From Methanolobus zinderi (GTDB taxonomy: Archaea; Halobacteriota; Methanosarcinia; Methanosarcinales; Methanosarcinaceae), in the NCBI RefSeq assembly GCF_013388255.1, contig NZ_CP058215.1, positions 868,001-932,000 on the forward strand: 64,000 bases of DNA, read 5' to 3'. A model generated the notes under the pieces. It saw only the letters and a program-made list of their open reading frames with translations, had not been told where the DNA came from and ran no database searches. Made by a program: the position numbers and the translations under genes. Within the stretch, counting starts at the first letter, position 1; every line of letters begins with the position of its first letter. Below, one piece after another: positions 7,553 through 16,825 of the stretch.

Positions 7553-9764
7553 CCTGCCAGTTCCTGATCTTTTTCACAGGTATGTTAGTGGTCTTTGCAA
7601 GTTCGAAAGCATCAACTTCGATCAGATCATCGACCTCGGATACGCCTGCATCTTCAAGTTTCCCTGCAGTTACCTTTCCGATACCGGATATATCCGTTAT
7701 CTTCTTTGGTTTGATCTTGCCATTATTATTCTTTTTCTCTTCTTCCTGGGCCTTCTGCCATTCTTCGAAATTGCAGTGGGGACATCCCAGTTTCCAGGGC
7801 CTTTTCCCGGAATTGATAATTGTGACGTGATAAAGATCGTGATCCTCGCAGGTCTTATCCGTAACTATGATCTTGCCTCCTCTTGGAAGCGGCAGTGCGA
7901 AATTACAGTCGGGATAACCCTCACATCCGATGAACCTTGATCCCTTTCTGGAACGCATTACCATGAGGTTGGAGCCACAGTTAGGACAGTTACCTATGAT
8001 CTTATCCTCTCTCAGACCGGCACGCAGGGCTTCACTGACATTGTCCTTGTTCTCCTCAAGTTCCTCGAAGATGGAGAACAGCATTTCCCTTGACTCGTTC
8101 AGGACTTCATCTTCCGGTATCTGACCCTCTGCTATCCGGTCCATGTCAGCTTCCAGCTTACTTGTCATATCATGCTTTGATATGGTGGGTGCGAACTTCT
8201 CCAGTGCTTCCACCACTGCATAGGCGGTCTTGGTGGGCTGAAGAGGGTTTCCATGAATATATGCCCTTGAGTATAGTTTGCTTATTATCTCATGGCGTGT
8301 GGCCTTGGTACCGAGTCCGAGCTCTTCCATGATACGTATGAGTCTTCCCTGTCCGTATCTTCCGGGCGGTTTTGTTTCCTTGTCCTCAATGATCTTATCC
8401 AGGACCTCGAGTTTTTCCCCTTCTTTAAGTTCCGGCAGGAGCCTGTCCTCCGGAGCATTATAGTGATAGTACCATCTCCATCCGGGAACTATCAGCCGCG
8501 CACCATTGGCCTTGAATTCCTCGGAATCGATGTCAAATCTCGCTCTGATGGTCTGCCACTGGGCGGGTTCTGCAAAGGTTGCAAAGAAACGCCTGACAAC
8601 AAGTTCGTAGACCTTCCATTCCTGTTCATTGAGCTCTGACTTTTTTGCAAGGGATGCTGGATAGATAGGAGGGTGGTCTGTTGTCTCTTTCTTACCCCTT
8701 GTGGGTTTTAGCTCTTTTTTCTGAAGAAGCTTCTTTGCATATTCCTTGAAGGGTCCCTTGCTGAATACCTCGATCTGTGCCCTCAGGTCAATACTTTCGG
8801 GATAGACTGTATTATCTGTCCTTGGGTACGAGATGAAACCGTTCATATACAGGGATTCGGCTATCCTCATGGCATTTGCTGCCGTGAAACCGATGGAACT
8901 TGCCGCACTGATGAACTCCGTGGTATTGAATGGTGTTGGAGGTTTGTCCGTCTTGGTGGATGTGTTGACACTGGATACCGTGGCGGTGTCTCCGATCTTT
9001 TTTAATATCTCGTCAACCTCTTCCTTCTTCCAGAAGCGCTTTGTCTTGTGTTCGACCTTGAATTCTTCACCTTTTCCCGTCCTGAGATTGGCTGAAAGTT
9101 CCCAGTAGGGTTTGGGAATGAATACATCCCTTTCTTTTTCCCGCTCGACGATCAGGGCAAGTGTCGGTGACTGTACCCTTCCCACGGAAAGGAACATGTT
9201 CCCGAGACGCCCGGCGGCAAGAGAGATAAAACGGGTAAGCGAAGCACCCCATACAAGATCGATGACCTGTCTTGAATGTCCCGCATCTGCCAGGTTGAAA
9301 TCTATTTTAGTGGGATTTCCAAAAGCTTGCTCTATTTCCTTTGGTGTGATGGCACTGTAGTGAACACGGTCGAATTCGATTTCCGAATTCACATTTTTCA
9401 GTATGTCAAGGGCTTCGACACCGATGAGCTCACCTTCCCTGTCATAGTCAGTGGCAATTGTCACCTTTGTGGCCTGCTTACCCAGTTTCTTAAGTGCGGA
9501 CACGATTTTTACCTGGGTGGAAGCTGTGACGATCTCGGCGTCAATAAGATCCTTTGACTCAACCTTCTGCCAGTTGTTGTATGCCTTCGGGAAATCCAGC
9601 TTTACTATATGCCCGCTGAGTCCGATGAACACCTTCTTATCTTCTTCAGAGCCGAATTCGTAGGTATCAACTCCGCTGACGCGTACTTTTTTCAGCTTCT
9701 TCGGTGAAAGGATATTTGCTATCCTCTTTGCTGCAATGTGTTTTTCTGCTATGATGAGATGCAT
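7539..9764 (-). CDS. topA: DNA topoisomerase I (type IA)
   Basis: This 741-residue type IA topoisomerase starts with the TOPRIM domain (MHLIIAEKHIAAKRIA; acidic TDYDREGELIG). The active-site segment NGFISYPRTDNTVYP contains the catalytic tyrosine in YPRTD. A four-cysteine zinc ribbon, CPNCGSNLM...CEGYPDC, and a second cysteine/histidine segment, CEDHDLYH...CPHC, follow. A helix-hairpin-helix tail (ITDISGIGKVTAGKLEDAG) closes the protein. The enzyme relaxes negative supercoils. ATG 9764 has GGAG five bases upstream; the in-frame ATG at 9785 would add MRDSGDN without benefit. The hairpin-helix tail is common in archaeal TopA and is also seen in repair nucleases. Confidence 0.95.
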   Translation of the reverse strand: MHLIIAEKHIAAKRIANILSPKKLKKVRVSGVDTYEFGSEEDKKVFIGLSGHIVKLDFPKAYNNWQKVESKDLIDAEIVTASTQVKIVSALKKLGKQATKVTIATDYDREGELIGVEALDILKNVNSEIEFDRVHYSAITPKEIEQAFGNPTKIDFNLADAGHSRQVIDLVWGASLTRFISLAAGRLGNMFLSVGRVQSPTLALIVEREKERDVFIPKPYWELSANLRTGKGEEFKVEHKTKRFWKKEEVDEILKKIGDTATVSSVNTSTKTDKPPTPFNTTEFISAASSIGFTAANAMRIAESLYMNGFISYPRTDNTVYPESIDLRAQIEVFSKGPFKEYAKKLLQKKELKPTRGKKETTDHPPIYPASLAKKSELNEQEWKVYELVVRRFFATFAEPAQWQTIRARFDIDSEEFKANGARLIVPGWRWYYHYNAPEDRLLPELKEGEKLEVLDKIIEDKETKPPGRYGQGRLIRIMEELGLGTKATRHEIISKLYSRAYIHGNPLQPTKTAYAVVEALEKFAPTISKHDMTSKLEADMDRIAEGQIPEDEVLNESREMLFSIFEELEENKDNVSEALRAGLREDKIIGNCPNCGSNLMVMRSRKGSRFIGCEGYPDCNFALPLPRGGKIIVTDKTCEDHDLYHVTIINSGKRPWKLGCPHCNFEEWQKAQEEEKKNNNGKIKPKKITDISGIGKVTAGKLEDAGVSEVDDLIEVDAFELAKTTNIPVKKIRNWQDAIA

Positions 9765-10059
9765 ATTATCTCCAGAGTCCCTCATGAAATGAATAATAGA
9801 ATATTTAAGACCGGTAACATAATAAAAATACTTATATTAATCGGCTTTTTATGTTCTAGTTTAAAAAACATTCTGATAAATATATCTATCGCAATCAAAA
9901 AAAGTCTGAAATATTCTCATGAAGCTAATGGAAAACGACCGCAGTATGCCGAGTATTTCCTGTGGATGTAGCGTAAATAAAAAAAGTATCTATCTGATAA
10001 TGAGGGGATGCATCCCCCGGCCATGTGACTCAGGGGATGACTGGATAAGACCACTCCGT
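9765..10059. other. Intergenic region between topA promoter side and ferritin operon end
   Basis: The first 200 bases are rich in A and T and must hold the topA promoter. At 10004-10017 there is a perfect 14-base palindrome (ggggatgcatcccc). Read on the minus strand it lies about 45 bases beyond the ferritin stop and is followed by a run of seven T at 9979-9985, so it may end transcription of the fur-prx-dps operon. I see no convincing gene or RNA here. Confidence 0.4.
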
Positions 10060-10563
10060 TTATTGTTTCTGTATAAGCTCGATGTCTTCAAGCACTGCCT
10101 GAAGGTCATCTTCATGCTCGATTTCATCGGTAAGGATCTCCAATACGATCTCGTATGTTACGGGATCCTTATCCTTTACTTTCTCAAGTATGGAATTATA
10201 GACCTGGATCGCACACTGCTCACCCTTTATGTTCTGTTCGAGTATTCTTTTGACAAAGGGATCTTCCGGTGATTCATAACCACAGTTGCCGATCTTGCTC
10301 CACTCTTCCGGTGAGAGCACCGGGGTTCCCCCGAGTTGCATGATCCTGTTGGACAGCATATCCGCATGCCTGAGCTCGTCATTTGCATGTTCGAGAAGTT
10401 CGGCAGCAGCAGCTTCTCTCATCGGACCCTTGATCACTTTTGAACCGACCCAGTACTGGTAGTATGCAAGCCATTCGTCTGCAAGAGCCTTATTTAAGGA
10501 CTCGATCAGGTCGTTTACATCCACTCCAAGTGTTTCAAGTAATTGTACTCCTTTTGTTCCCAT
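10060..10563 (-). CDS. Dps-like ferritin (DPSL type)
   Basis: This 167-residue four-helix ferritin-like protein has the diiron carboxylate and histidine pattern DEWLAYYQYW...EHANDELRHADML and GEQCAIQVYNSIL...DEIEHEDDL. Two cysteines, in KIGNCGYE and GEQCAIQ, match the thioferritin pair that marks archaeal Dps-like (DPSL) proteins, which oxidise and store iron using hydrogen peroxide. ATG 10563 follows GAGGTGAG; an upstream GTG/TTG-type extension lacks a ribosome site. It is the last gene of the fur-prx operon, 32 bp after the peroxiredoxin, so iron sequestration and peroxide removal are probably expressed together. Confidence 0.87.
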   Translation of the reverse strand: MGTKGVQLLETLGVDVNDLIESLNKALADEWLAYYQYWVGSKVIKGPMREAAAAELLEHANDELRHADMLSNRIMQLGGTPVLSPEEWSKIGNCGYESPEDPFVKRILEQNIKGEQCAIQVYNSILEKVKDKDPVTYEIVLEILTDEIEHEDDLQAVLEDIELIQKQ

Positions 10564-10595
10564 TTTTCTCACCTCTGTATTTATAAAATAACTGC

Positions 10596-11267
10596 TCAGG
10601 ATTGTTTCCTGAAGCACATGAACCAGTCAAGACAGTACTTGCCTTCCTCTGCTGACTCGACTCTTTCCTTTGCTGTTCCGCATGATCCTGGTGGTGGAAT
10701 GATCACATCATCTCCTGGCTGCCAGTTTGCAGGGGTTGCAATGTCTTCAGCATCTGATTTCTGCAGTGCCAGCAGGAGCCTTTTGATCTCATCCATGTTC
10801 CTTCCGTTGGAAAGCGGATAGTAGAGTATTGCCCTGATCTTTGCCTTCGGGTCCATCACGAATACCGCCCTTACGGCCTGGGTGTCCGAAGCATTTGGCT
10901 GTACCATTCCGAATTTCTTTGCCACATCCATCTTAAGATCGGCGATTACCGGGAAGGTAATCTCAATGTCCTTCATTCCCTTGTATTCGATCTTCTCTTT
11001 GATGGTTCTCAGCCATGCAATGTGTGCGTATATGCTGTCAATTGACAATCCGATCAGTTCACAGTTGAGCTCTTTGAACTCATCCTGCATGCTTGCAAAG
11101 GTCATGAACTCGGTGGTACATACCGGTGTGAAATCCGCCGGATGGCTGAAAAGGACCACCCACTTACCCTTGTAATCTGTCGGGAAATTGATCTGTCCGT
11201 TGGTCGTTTCTGCTTTAAAAGACGGTGCATCGTCCCCTATAAGTGGCATTGTTACTATATCTTCCAC
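10596..11267 (-). CDS. Peroxiredoxin (Prx6-type archaeal thioredoxin peroxidase)
   Basis: This 223-residue peroxiredoxin has the peroxidatic cysteine C50 in FTPVCTTEF and the catalytic arginine in the RAVFVMDP segment. C-terminal cysteines SCGTAKE and YCLDWFMC correspond to the extra cysteines of archaeal Prx6-type enzymes such as that of Aeropyrum. It reduces peroxides using a thiol donor. The start is GTG 11267, six bases after a strong GGAGG that overlaps the 3' end of the fur gene; ATG 11249 is a weaker choice. The spacing of two bases from fur implies translational coupling. Confidence 0.93.
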   Translation of the reverse strand: MEDIVTMPLIGDDAPSFKAETTNGQINFPTDYKGKWVVLFSHPADFTPVCTTEFMTFASMQDEFKELNCELIGLSIDSIYAHIAWLRTIKEKIEYKGMKDIEITFPVIADLKMDVAKKFGMVQPNASDTQAVRAVFVMDPKAKIRAILYYPLSNGRNMDEIKRLLLALQKSDAEDIATPANWQPGDDVIIPPPGSCGTAKERVESAEEGKYCLDWFMCFRKQS

Positions 11268-11269
11268 AT

Positions 11270-11671
11270 TTACTCCTCCTTACAATCCTTACATATTCCA
11301 TAGAAATTCGTATCTGTACTCTCCACTTCGAAATTCTCAATGTCCCCGGCTACTTTGAGGGAATAGTCGGTCAGATCCTCTGACTCATAGTCGGTTATAC
11401 TTCCGCATCCGATACAGATTATATGGTGATGCGGAACAAGGTTTGCTTCAAATCTTGAGACACCCTTTATGTTAACCTCTTTGATCAGACCCTTTTCTGC
11501 CAGGAACCTGAGGTTTTTGTATACGGTAGCTTTGCTGATCCTTGTCAGTTTCTTTCTTACTCCTTCATAGACATCTTCCACAGTGGGATGACCATCGAAT
11601 TTCCTGAGGAAATCCAGTATCTCTATCCGCTGATTTGTGTACTTGATGTCTTTTGCTTCCTTTTTGATCAT
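11270..11671 (-). CDS. perR: Fur-family metalloregulator, PerR-like
   Basis: The 133-residue protein has the Fur winged helix (YTNQRIEILDFLRKFDGHPTVEDVYEGVRK and ISKATVYKNLRFLAEKGLI), the PHHHIICIGCG metal region and two CxxC pairs (CIGC and CKDC) for a structural zinc. It heads the operon with a peroxiredoxin and a Dps-like ferritin, the classic PerR regulon, so I infer a peroxide or iron sensor that represses its own operon. Fur or Zur specificity cannot be excluded from sequence alone. Its stop codon lies within the peroxiredoxin ribosome site. Confidence 0.88.
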   Translation of the reverse strand: MIKKEAKDIKYTNQRIEILDFLRKFDGHPTVEDVYEGVRKKLTRISKATVYKNLRFLAEKGLIKEVNIKGVSRFEANLVPHHHIICIGCGSITDYESEDLTDYSLKVAGDIENFEVESTDTNFYGICKDCKEE

Positions 11672-11745
11672 ATCTTTTTGTGTGTTGTTTCGGGTTAATA
11701 ACGGTTTTGCCTTTTAGTGGCAAATACCATTTGACAACAAGTACT

Positions 11746-11765
11746 AAGTAATAATTATTATTATT
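11746..11765. promoter_or_regulatory. AT-rich dyad, possible PerR/Fur operator and promoter
   Basis: The stretch aagtaataattattattatt, about 75-95 bases upstream of the perR ATG, contains taataattatta, a near-symmetric dyad. It resembles the TTATAATnATTATAA type of box bound by PerR in bacteria. It also overlaps a candidate TATA element for the minus-strand operon. Self-regulation is a guess from gene order. Confidence 0.3.
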
Positions 11766-11926
11766 TAACTCTTTTTATCGGAATCTATATAGTTGTAAAT
11801 AGTTCTATAATCCGGTATCTGGAGAGGATCCCGGATAACGTGAAGAATGGCGACTGGTATGCTACAGGGGAAACTTAATTAGATGTGGCATACCCAATAA
11901 CTAAAAAAAGTCAGGCAGGGATAACG

Positions 11927-12700
11927 ATGACAAAAATGAATATTATTTCCTGGAATGTGAACGGTATAAGGGCAGTCCAAAAAAAGGGTTTTGTGGAGTG
12001 GCTGCAGAAAGAGCAGCCCGATATTCTATGCGTACAGGAGACAAAGGCACAAAAGCAGCAGCTCAAGGACGAGCTTATCAACATTGATGGCTATAACAGT
12101 TATTTTTCCTCGGCTGAAAGAAAGGGTTACAGCGGTGTTGCGATCTACAGCAAGAACGAACCTGAAAGTATCAGATGCGGATTCGGTATCGAGAAGTTTG
12201 ACCGTGAGGGACGTACACTGATAGCTGATTACGGAGATTTTGTACTGTTCAACACCTATTTCCCAAACGGCAAGGCATCCAGTGAAAGGCTTGATTATAA
12301 GATGGAATTCTATGATGCGTTTCTGGAGTATGCCGATACACTGAAAGGAAAGGGCAGAAAACTGATAATCTGCGGGGATGTCAACACAGCCCACCGGGAA
12401 ATTGACCTTGCCCGACCTAAAGAGAATGAAAAGGTATCAGGTTTCCTGCCGGAGGAAAGGGAATGGATCGATAAATTGCTGAGCCATGGTTATGTTGATA
12501 CTTTCAGGCACTTTAACAAGGAACCTGAACAATATACCTGGTGGAGCATGCGCACCCGTGCAAGGGAGAGAAATGTCGGCTGGAGAATCGATTATTTCTA
12601 TGCAAGCGAAAATGCCATGGGCAATATAACTGATTCCTACATTATGCCGGATGTAACAGGCTCGGATCACTGTCCCATCGGATTGGAACTTGATATATGA
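11927..12700 (+). CDS. xthA: Exodeoxyribonuclease III (AP endonuclease)
   Basis: The 257-residue protein shows all EEP-family motifs in order: [10 protein letters not shown] (Asn/Asp site), CVQETKAQ (metal Glu), [21 protein letters not shown] (catalytic Asp and Asn), and RIDYFYAS with [11 protein letters not shown] (catalytic Asp-His). It cleaves DNA 5' to abasic sites in base excision repair. I chose ATG 11927 (MTKMNIISW), preceded by GGGAT; ATG 11936 is also possible. GTG 11885 would add fourteen residues outside the family's usual start. Its 3' end overlaps the convergent LOG-like gene by 34 bases. Confidence 0.94.
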   Translation: MTKMNIISWNVNGIRAVQKKGFVEWLQKEQPDILCVQETKAQKQQLKDELINIDGYNSYFSSAERKGYSGVAIYSKNEPESIRCGFGIEKFDREGRTLIADYGDFVLFNTYFPNGKASSERLDYKMEFYDAFLEYADTLKGKGRKLIICGDVNTAHREIDLARPKENEKVSGFLPEEREWIDKLLSHGYVDTFRHFNKEPEQYTWWSMRTRARERNVGWRIDYFYASENAMGNITDSYIMPDVTGSDHCPIGLELDI

Positions 12701-13170
12701 GCTGATTTTGATTTCTTTGCAGCTTCGATGGCCAGTTTTACGGCTTGTTGCGGGGAGTCTGCCCTGGTCGTACCTTCGATATCCCATTTTGATTCGAGTG
12801 TGATCACACTTTTTCCCATTTTCAGGGAAAGAGCAATTTCCGAGAGAGTCCCGTATTCTCCTCCCACCGCTATCAGGGCATCACATGACTGGGCAATGAT
12901 TGCATTTCTTGCATGTCCCATGTTTGTGAGAATGGCAATGTCAATATAAGGGTTCGGGCTGTCTCTGTCGTTTCCGGGAACGATACCCACGGTTGTACCG
13001 CCTGCTTCTCTTGCTCCCTTTGAAGCGGCTTCCATGACTCCGCCAAGTCCTCCACATAACAGGAAGGCATCATTTTTTGCTATCTCCTGACCTACCTGTT
13101 TGGCTTTTTCCTGTAGCTGTGCATCACATGTGCCGGCACCGATCACACCTATCTGCAGTTTCATAGTCAT
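12667..13170 (-). CDS. LOG-like Rossmann-fold protein (TIGR00725 type)
   Basis: This 167-residue protein begins [12 protein letters not shown] and has the glycine-rich [27 protein letters not shown], followed by [19 protein letters not shown]. That is the variant of the lysine-decarboxylase-like PGGxGTxxE motif seen in the TIGR00725 family. Related LOG proteins are phosphoribohydrolases that act on cytokinin-like nucleotides; the substrate of this subgroup is unknown to me. ATG 13170 or ATG 13164 may be used. It lies 24 bp downstream of tsr3 on the same strand and overlaps the end of xthA head to tail. Confidence 0.8.
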   Translation of the reverse strand: MTMKLQIGVIGAGTCDAQLQEKAKQVGQEIAKNDAFLLCGGLGGVMEAASKGAREAGGTTVGIVPGNDRDSPNPYIDIAILTNMGHARNAIIAQSCDALIAVGGEYGTLSEIALSLKMGKSVITLESKWDIEGTTRADSPQQAVKLAIEAAKKSKSAHISSSNPMGQ

Positions 13171-13194
13171 AACCTGTTATTCTTATTTGGACTA

Positions 13195-13728
13195 TTATAT
13201 ATACTCGCTTTGAATCTCAAGTATTTCTTTACTGTCCCTTGCGGCTGAATATTCTTCCAGGGGTTCGTGATTCAATTCCAGAAATGTGTGTCCCCAGTTG
13301 AACTTGCTCATAACTGTGTGTGCCTGTTCTTTATTGCCAAGAATATATAGTGAAGCGGCAAAGGCCTCTGCAGAGGTAAGTTTGAAAGGCTTTCCAAAAT
13401 TCACCGGATTTCCCGCAACCAGGAAAGGAAGTGCCCTGTGCTGCAGCCTGAGCTTCAACAGTTTCGGGAATACCTCTTCCACATGCTCCCATGAACAATC
13501 AAGTACTGTAATACCTTTGTTTGCATTGTCATGTGGTGAGAGAGCTTTCTCAGCCATAGGGTCCAGGAGAATGGATTCTCTGGGAATCCTGTTGATCTTA
13601 TCAAACATCCTGGCAAGCTCAAAACGTGCCATCTTCTTACCCGTACACTTTTTTGGATCGCACTGGCTTGCATGGTATATGAAGAGTTTGATGTCTTTAT
13701 CTTTCATTACTGGCTCTGTAAGTTTCAT
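13195..13728 (-). CDS. tsr3: 18S/16S rRNA aminocarboxypropyltransferase Tsr3 (DUF367)
   Basis: The 177-residue protein matches Tsr3/DUF367. It has [20 protein letters not shown] at the N-terminus, [15 protein letters not shown], the [11 protein letters not shown] segment, [32 protein letters not shown] and the [10 protein letters not shown] tail. The family transfers the aminocarboxypropyl group of S-adenosylmethionine to a hypermodified uridine of small-subunit rRNA. Two starts, ATG 13728 and ATG 13707, are possible; neither has a strong ribosome site, so a leaderless transcript is likely. Confidence 0.92.
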   Translation of the reverse strand: MKLTEPVMKDKDIKLFIYHASQCDPKKCTGKKMARFELARMFDKINRIPRESILLDPMAEKALSPHDNANKGITVLDCSWEHVEEVFPKLLKLRLQHRALPFLVAGNPVNFGKPFKLTSAEAFAASLYILGNKEQAHTVMSKFNWGHTFLELNHEPLEEYSAARDSKEILEIQSEYI

Positions 13729-13849
13729 TGTATAAATGCTTGGTCTTACGGTACCGATAAGGAAATATTATAGATATCTTTTTATATTTATACATCCTTT
13801 TTTAATTAAATAAAATTATAGAAGATTGTTTTCGATCTCGGGGTGTTCT

Positions 13850-14641
13850 ATGACCGCAAAAATATACACAATCATATCAGGAAAAGGTGGTACAGGTTCT
13901 ACCACTACTGTGATCAATATCGGAGCTGCTCTTGCAGGATTTGCAAAAAAAACACTTATCATTGACATGGATCTGGGTATGCCCACCGTAGGGTTGATGC
14001 TTGGCCTTGAAACAAAAACAACTTTGCATGATGTTCTTTCAGGTGATGCCGATATCAAGGATGCCATATATGATGGGCCAAGCAACCTGAAGATATTACC
14101 CGGCAGCATTTCTCTGCATAGTTTTTTGAATACCGATCCTGATAAGCTGGCAGGTCTGGTCGAAAGTGTCAAAGACGACTTCGAGTTCATAATTATCGAT
14201 TCTCCAACGGGTATCAGTAAGAATTCCATGGCAGCAATATCTCTGGCAGATGAGCTTATACAGCTAATGAACCCTGATATTGCGTCTCTGGCCGGTGCGA
14301 TGAAGGTCAAAGCAATCTCTGACTCTCTGGAAAAGCAGTTCTTCGGGATTATTGTGAACAGGACAGGAGTAGTAAAGAATGAACTCAGCAGTGAGCGTAT
14401 AGAGACCGCTCTTGGCCTAAAGATCCTTGAGATACTTCCTGAAGATCCTAACATCAGGAACTCTGTGGCATTCAAAGCACCTGTTGTAGTTAAATATCCC
14501 GGATCTCCCGTGTCTGTAGGCTTTAACAGGCTCTCAGCTGAAATATCAGGTATCAAAGTTCCTGCGGTTGAGACTTTCGTTGAGGAAAAGAACAGTAAAA
14601 AGAAGGGCAAACGAAAACTGTTGTCTATAAACCGCAAGTGA
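13850..14641 (+). CDS. ParA/MinD-family protein with altered P-loop, TadZ/CpaE-like
   Basis: The 263-residue protein has a ParA/MinD fold: KIYTIISGKGGTGSTTTVIN near the start, IDMDLGMPTVGLMLG as switch I, and FIIIDSPTGISKNS as Walker B/switch II. The deviant Walker A keeps the first lysine (K12), but the P-loop lysine normally in KGGxGK[ST] is serine (S17). Tad systems carry TadZ/CpaE proteins with similarly atypical P-loops that localise the pilus machine, and the next genes here are a TadA-like ATPase and two TadB/C-like proteins. I infer a localisation role with weak or absent ATP hydrolysis. ATG 13850 follows GGGGTG. The C-terminus is lysine-rich. Confidence 0.8.
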   Translation: MTAKIYTIISGKGGTGSTTTVINIGAALAGFAKKTLIIDMDLGMPTVGLMLGLETKTTLHDVLSGDADIKDAIYDGPSNLKILPGSISLHSFLNTDPDKLAGLVESVKDDFEFIIIDSPTGISKNSMAAISLADELIQLMNPDIASLAGAMKVKAISDSLEKQFFGIIVNRTGVVKNELSSERIETALGLKILEILPEDPNIRNSVAFKAPVVVKYPGSPVSVGFNRLSAEISGIKVPAVETFVEEKNSKKKGKRKLLSINRK

Positions 14642-14722
14642 GGTCTTTCGTGTGTATACAAGGGAACAATGCAGATCGCACAGTTCCTGTATCAGGGTTT
14701 AGTTTTGATCGGGGCTGGTAAA

Positions 14723-16825
14723 ATGGATGATGATATAGCTAAAGAAAAGGATGTTAAAAAGGATTCCTCCAATCTTTCTGATAATAATAAAGCCGGGAAT
14801 CCTACATCTTCGACAGACACTGGAAAAGTGCTGTCATCAGATCATATTGTGCTTGAAGAGGACCAATCTGCTTCAATGCAGTCCGGTTTATCTTCTGAGC
14901 AACTTTCAGATAAGGATAATGGTTCTGTTTCACTACCTGATGGTCTTTCCGGAATCAATGATCCGGAGGAAAGTCTGGCTGACGATAATACTTTTGAGGC
15001 CGTACCGTTTGCTGATGAGGATGCGTTTGTGGATGAACTTGCAGACCTGATCCTGCCTGATGATGAAGTAGTAAGCATAGAGGAGCTCAAAAGTAAAGTA
15101 GATGCTTCACTGGCAGACAGCTCATATGTAGATGAGGTATCCGATGAATTAGAGCTCAGGTGGGAAAAGGTAGCAACAGAAGTTTTCAAGGAAGAGCCTG
15201 TTGAAGAAGAAACAGATGAGGAAGAGGAAGAGACCGAGACCCTTCTGGACCGTGTAAACAAGATTTTTGCAAGAAAGAAAATCAACACTGATCCCTATAA
15301 CATGATCGAGCATGGCCCGATCGTTGATTTCACCATACCTGCGGACAGTCCGTACAAGGAAGTTGAACTGTACGAGGTAAACCCTCCCTATGCCTATGTG
15401 AGAATTGCATACGACCCGGCCACGCATGAATTCCAGTATCAGGCCCTTGAACCTGTACTTACTGAAAAGGAAGAGGAATTGCTTGAGTCGATAAAACTGA
15501 AATTCGTGGAAACTCTTGACATAAATTTGAAAGAAATATCCAGAAAGAATGCAGAGACATATTTACGTGATAATATAATGGCGTATCTTCAGGAATATCA
15601 GATCGATATTTCTCCCAAGAAGCGTGAAAGGATAATCTATCACCTGATACGGGATTATGTGGGCTACGGAGAGATCGATATACTGATGAGGGACAGCTTC
15701 CTCGAGGATATCTCATGTGATGGTCCTGATACTCCGATCTATGTTTACCATAAGGAATACAACTCCATACCTACCAGTATTGAGTTTGTAGACGATGATG
15801 AACTGGACTCTTTTGCAATAAGGATAGCACAGATATGTGGCAGACATGTGTCGATTGCAAATCCGCTTCTGGATGCAACAATGCCGGACGGTTCCCGTAT
15901 ACAGCTGACACTGGGCAGGGAGATCACTACCCGTGGAAGTACCTTCACTATTAGGAGATTCAAGGACAACCCGATAACACCTACCAACCTTATAGATTTC
16001 CATACTTTCTCAACTGCCATGATGGCTTATTTGTGGTTGTCTGTGGAATCCAATAAGAGTCTTATCTTTGCAGGAGGTACGGCATCAGGAAAGACCACTG
16101 CCATGAACGCGGTTTCTCTTTTCATCCAGCCTGAGATGAAAATAGTATCCATCGAGGATACAAGGGAGCTCAATCTTTCCCATCCCAACTGGATTCCGGG
16201 TGTCACCAGACAATCATTTGCAGGTGGTGACAAGGGCTCCATTGAGATGTACGAGCTATTGAGGGCTTCCCTGAGACAAAGGCCGGAATACATTCTTGTG
16301 GGTGAGGTCCGAGGAGCAGAAGCCTATGTGCTGTTCCAGGCAATGTCCACGGGTCACACAACATTCTCCACCATGCACGCAGATTCGGTGCAGTCAGTGG
16401 TTCACAGGCTTGAGAACCCGCCGATAAATGTTCCAAGGATCATGATACAGGCTCTCGATCTTGTATCAATCCAGGTTCAGGTAAAGGTCGGTGATGAACG
16501 TGTCAGAAGGTGTAAGACGCTGACCGAGATCGTAGGAGTTGATCCGAGGACCGGTGAGTTACTCACAAACGATGTATTCACCTGGGATGCTTCCAGGGAT
16601 ATGTTCCAGTATTCAGGAAGGTCGTATGTTGTTGAAAGTGTGATGGAGAGCCGGGGATGGACGGAAGAGAGGGTGCGTGAAGAACTAAAGCGACGCCAGG
16701 ACATCCTTGAGTGGGCCCGTGAGAAGAATATTATTCACTTCAGGGAATTTGCAAAGATCGTGGTCACATACAACCGTGAACCGGAAACAATAATGAAGAT
16801 TGTAAGGCAGGATCTCTATGGTTAA
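14723..16825 (+). CDS. Type II/IV secretion ATPase (TadA/GspE-like) of an archaeal pilus system
   Basis: The 700-residue protein carries a C-terminal GspE/TadA motor domain. Walker A is GGTASGKTT (K457), the Asp box/Walker B region is SIEDTRELNLSHPNW and ILVGEVRGAEAYVLFQAM, and the His box is STGHTTFSTMHADS. An N1/N2-like domain lies at about 200-420. The first 180 residues are an unusual low-complexity acidic and serine-rich extension (for example EETDEEEEETET). Such ATPases power assembly or secretion through a TadC-like platform protein. ATG 14723 follows GGGGCTGGT; ATG 14669 is upstream. It overlaps the next gene by eight bases, so the operon is tightly coupled. Confidence 0.9.
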   Translation: MDDDIAKEKDVKKDSSNLSDNNKAGNPTSSTDTGKVLSSDHIVLEEDQSASMQSGLSSEQLSDKDNGSVSLPDGLSGINDPEESLADDNTFEAVPFADEDAFVDELADLILPDDEVVSIEELKSKVDASLADSSYVDEVSDELELRWEKVATEVFKEEPVEEETDEEEEETETLLDRVNKIFARKKINTDPYNMIEHGPIVDFTIPADSPYKEVELYEVNPPYAYVRIAYDPATHEFQYQALEPVLTEKEEELLESIKLKFVETLDINLKEISRKNAETYLRDNIMAYLQEYQIDISPKKRERIIYHLIRDYVGYGEIDILMRDSFLEDISCDGPDTPIYVYHKEYNSIPTSIEFVDDDELDSFAIRIAQICGRHVSIANPLLDATMPDGSRIQLTLGREITTRGSTFTIRRFKDNPITPTNLIDFHTFSTAMMAYLWLSVESNKSLIFAGGTASGKTTAMNAVSLFIQPEMKIVSIEDTRELNLSHPNWIPGVTRQSFAGGDKGSIEMYELLRASLRQRPEYILVGEVRGAEAYVLFQAMSTGHTTFSTMHADSVQSVVHRLENPPINVPRIMIQALDLVSIQVQVKVGDERVRRCKTLTEIVGVDPRTGELLTNDVFTWDASRDMFQYSGRSYVVESVMESRGWTEERVREELKRRQDILEWAREKNIIHFREFAKIVVTYNREPETIMKIVRQDLYG

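Noticed and set aside
10004-10017. Regulator binding site at the ggggatgcatcccc palindrome
   Set aside because: It lies downstream of the ferritin gene and far from any start codon on either strand, so termination or chance is more likely than an operator.
13816-14661. 281-codon minus-strand frame opposite the ParA-like gene
   Set aside because: It is antisense to a gene with clear ParA/MinD motifs, serine-rich, and ends and starts with no signals.
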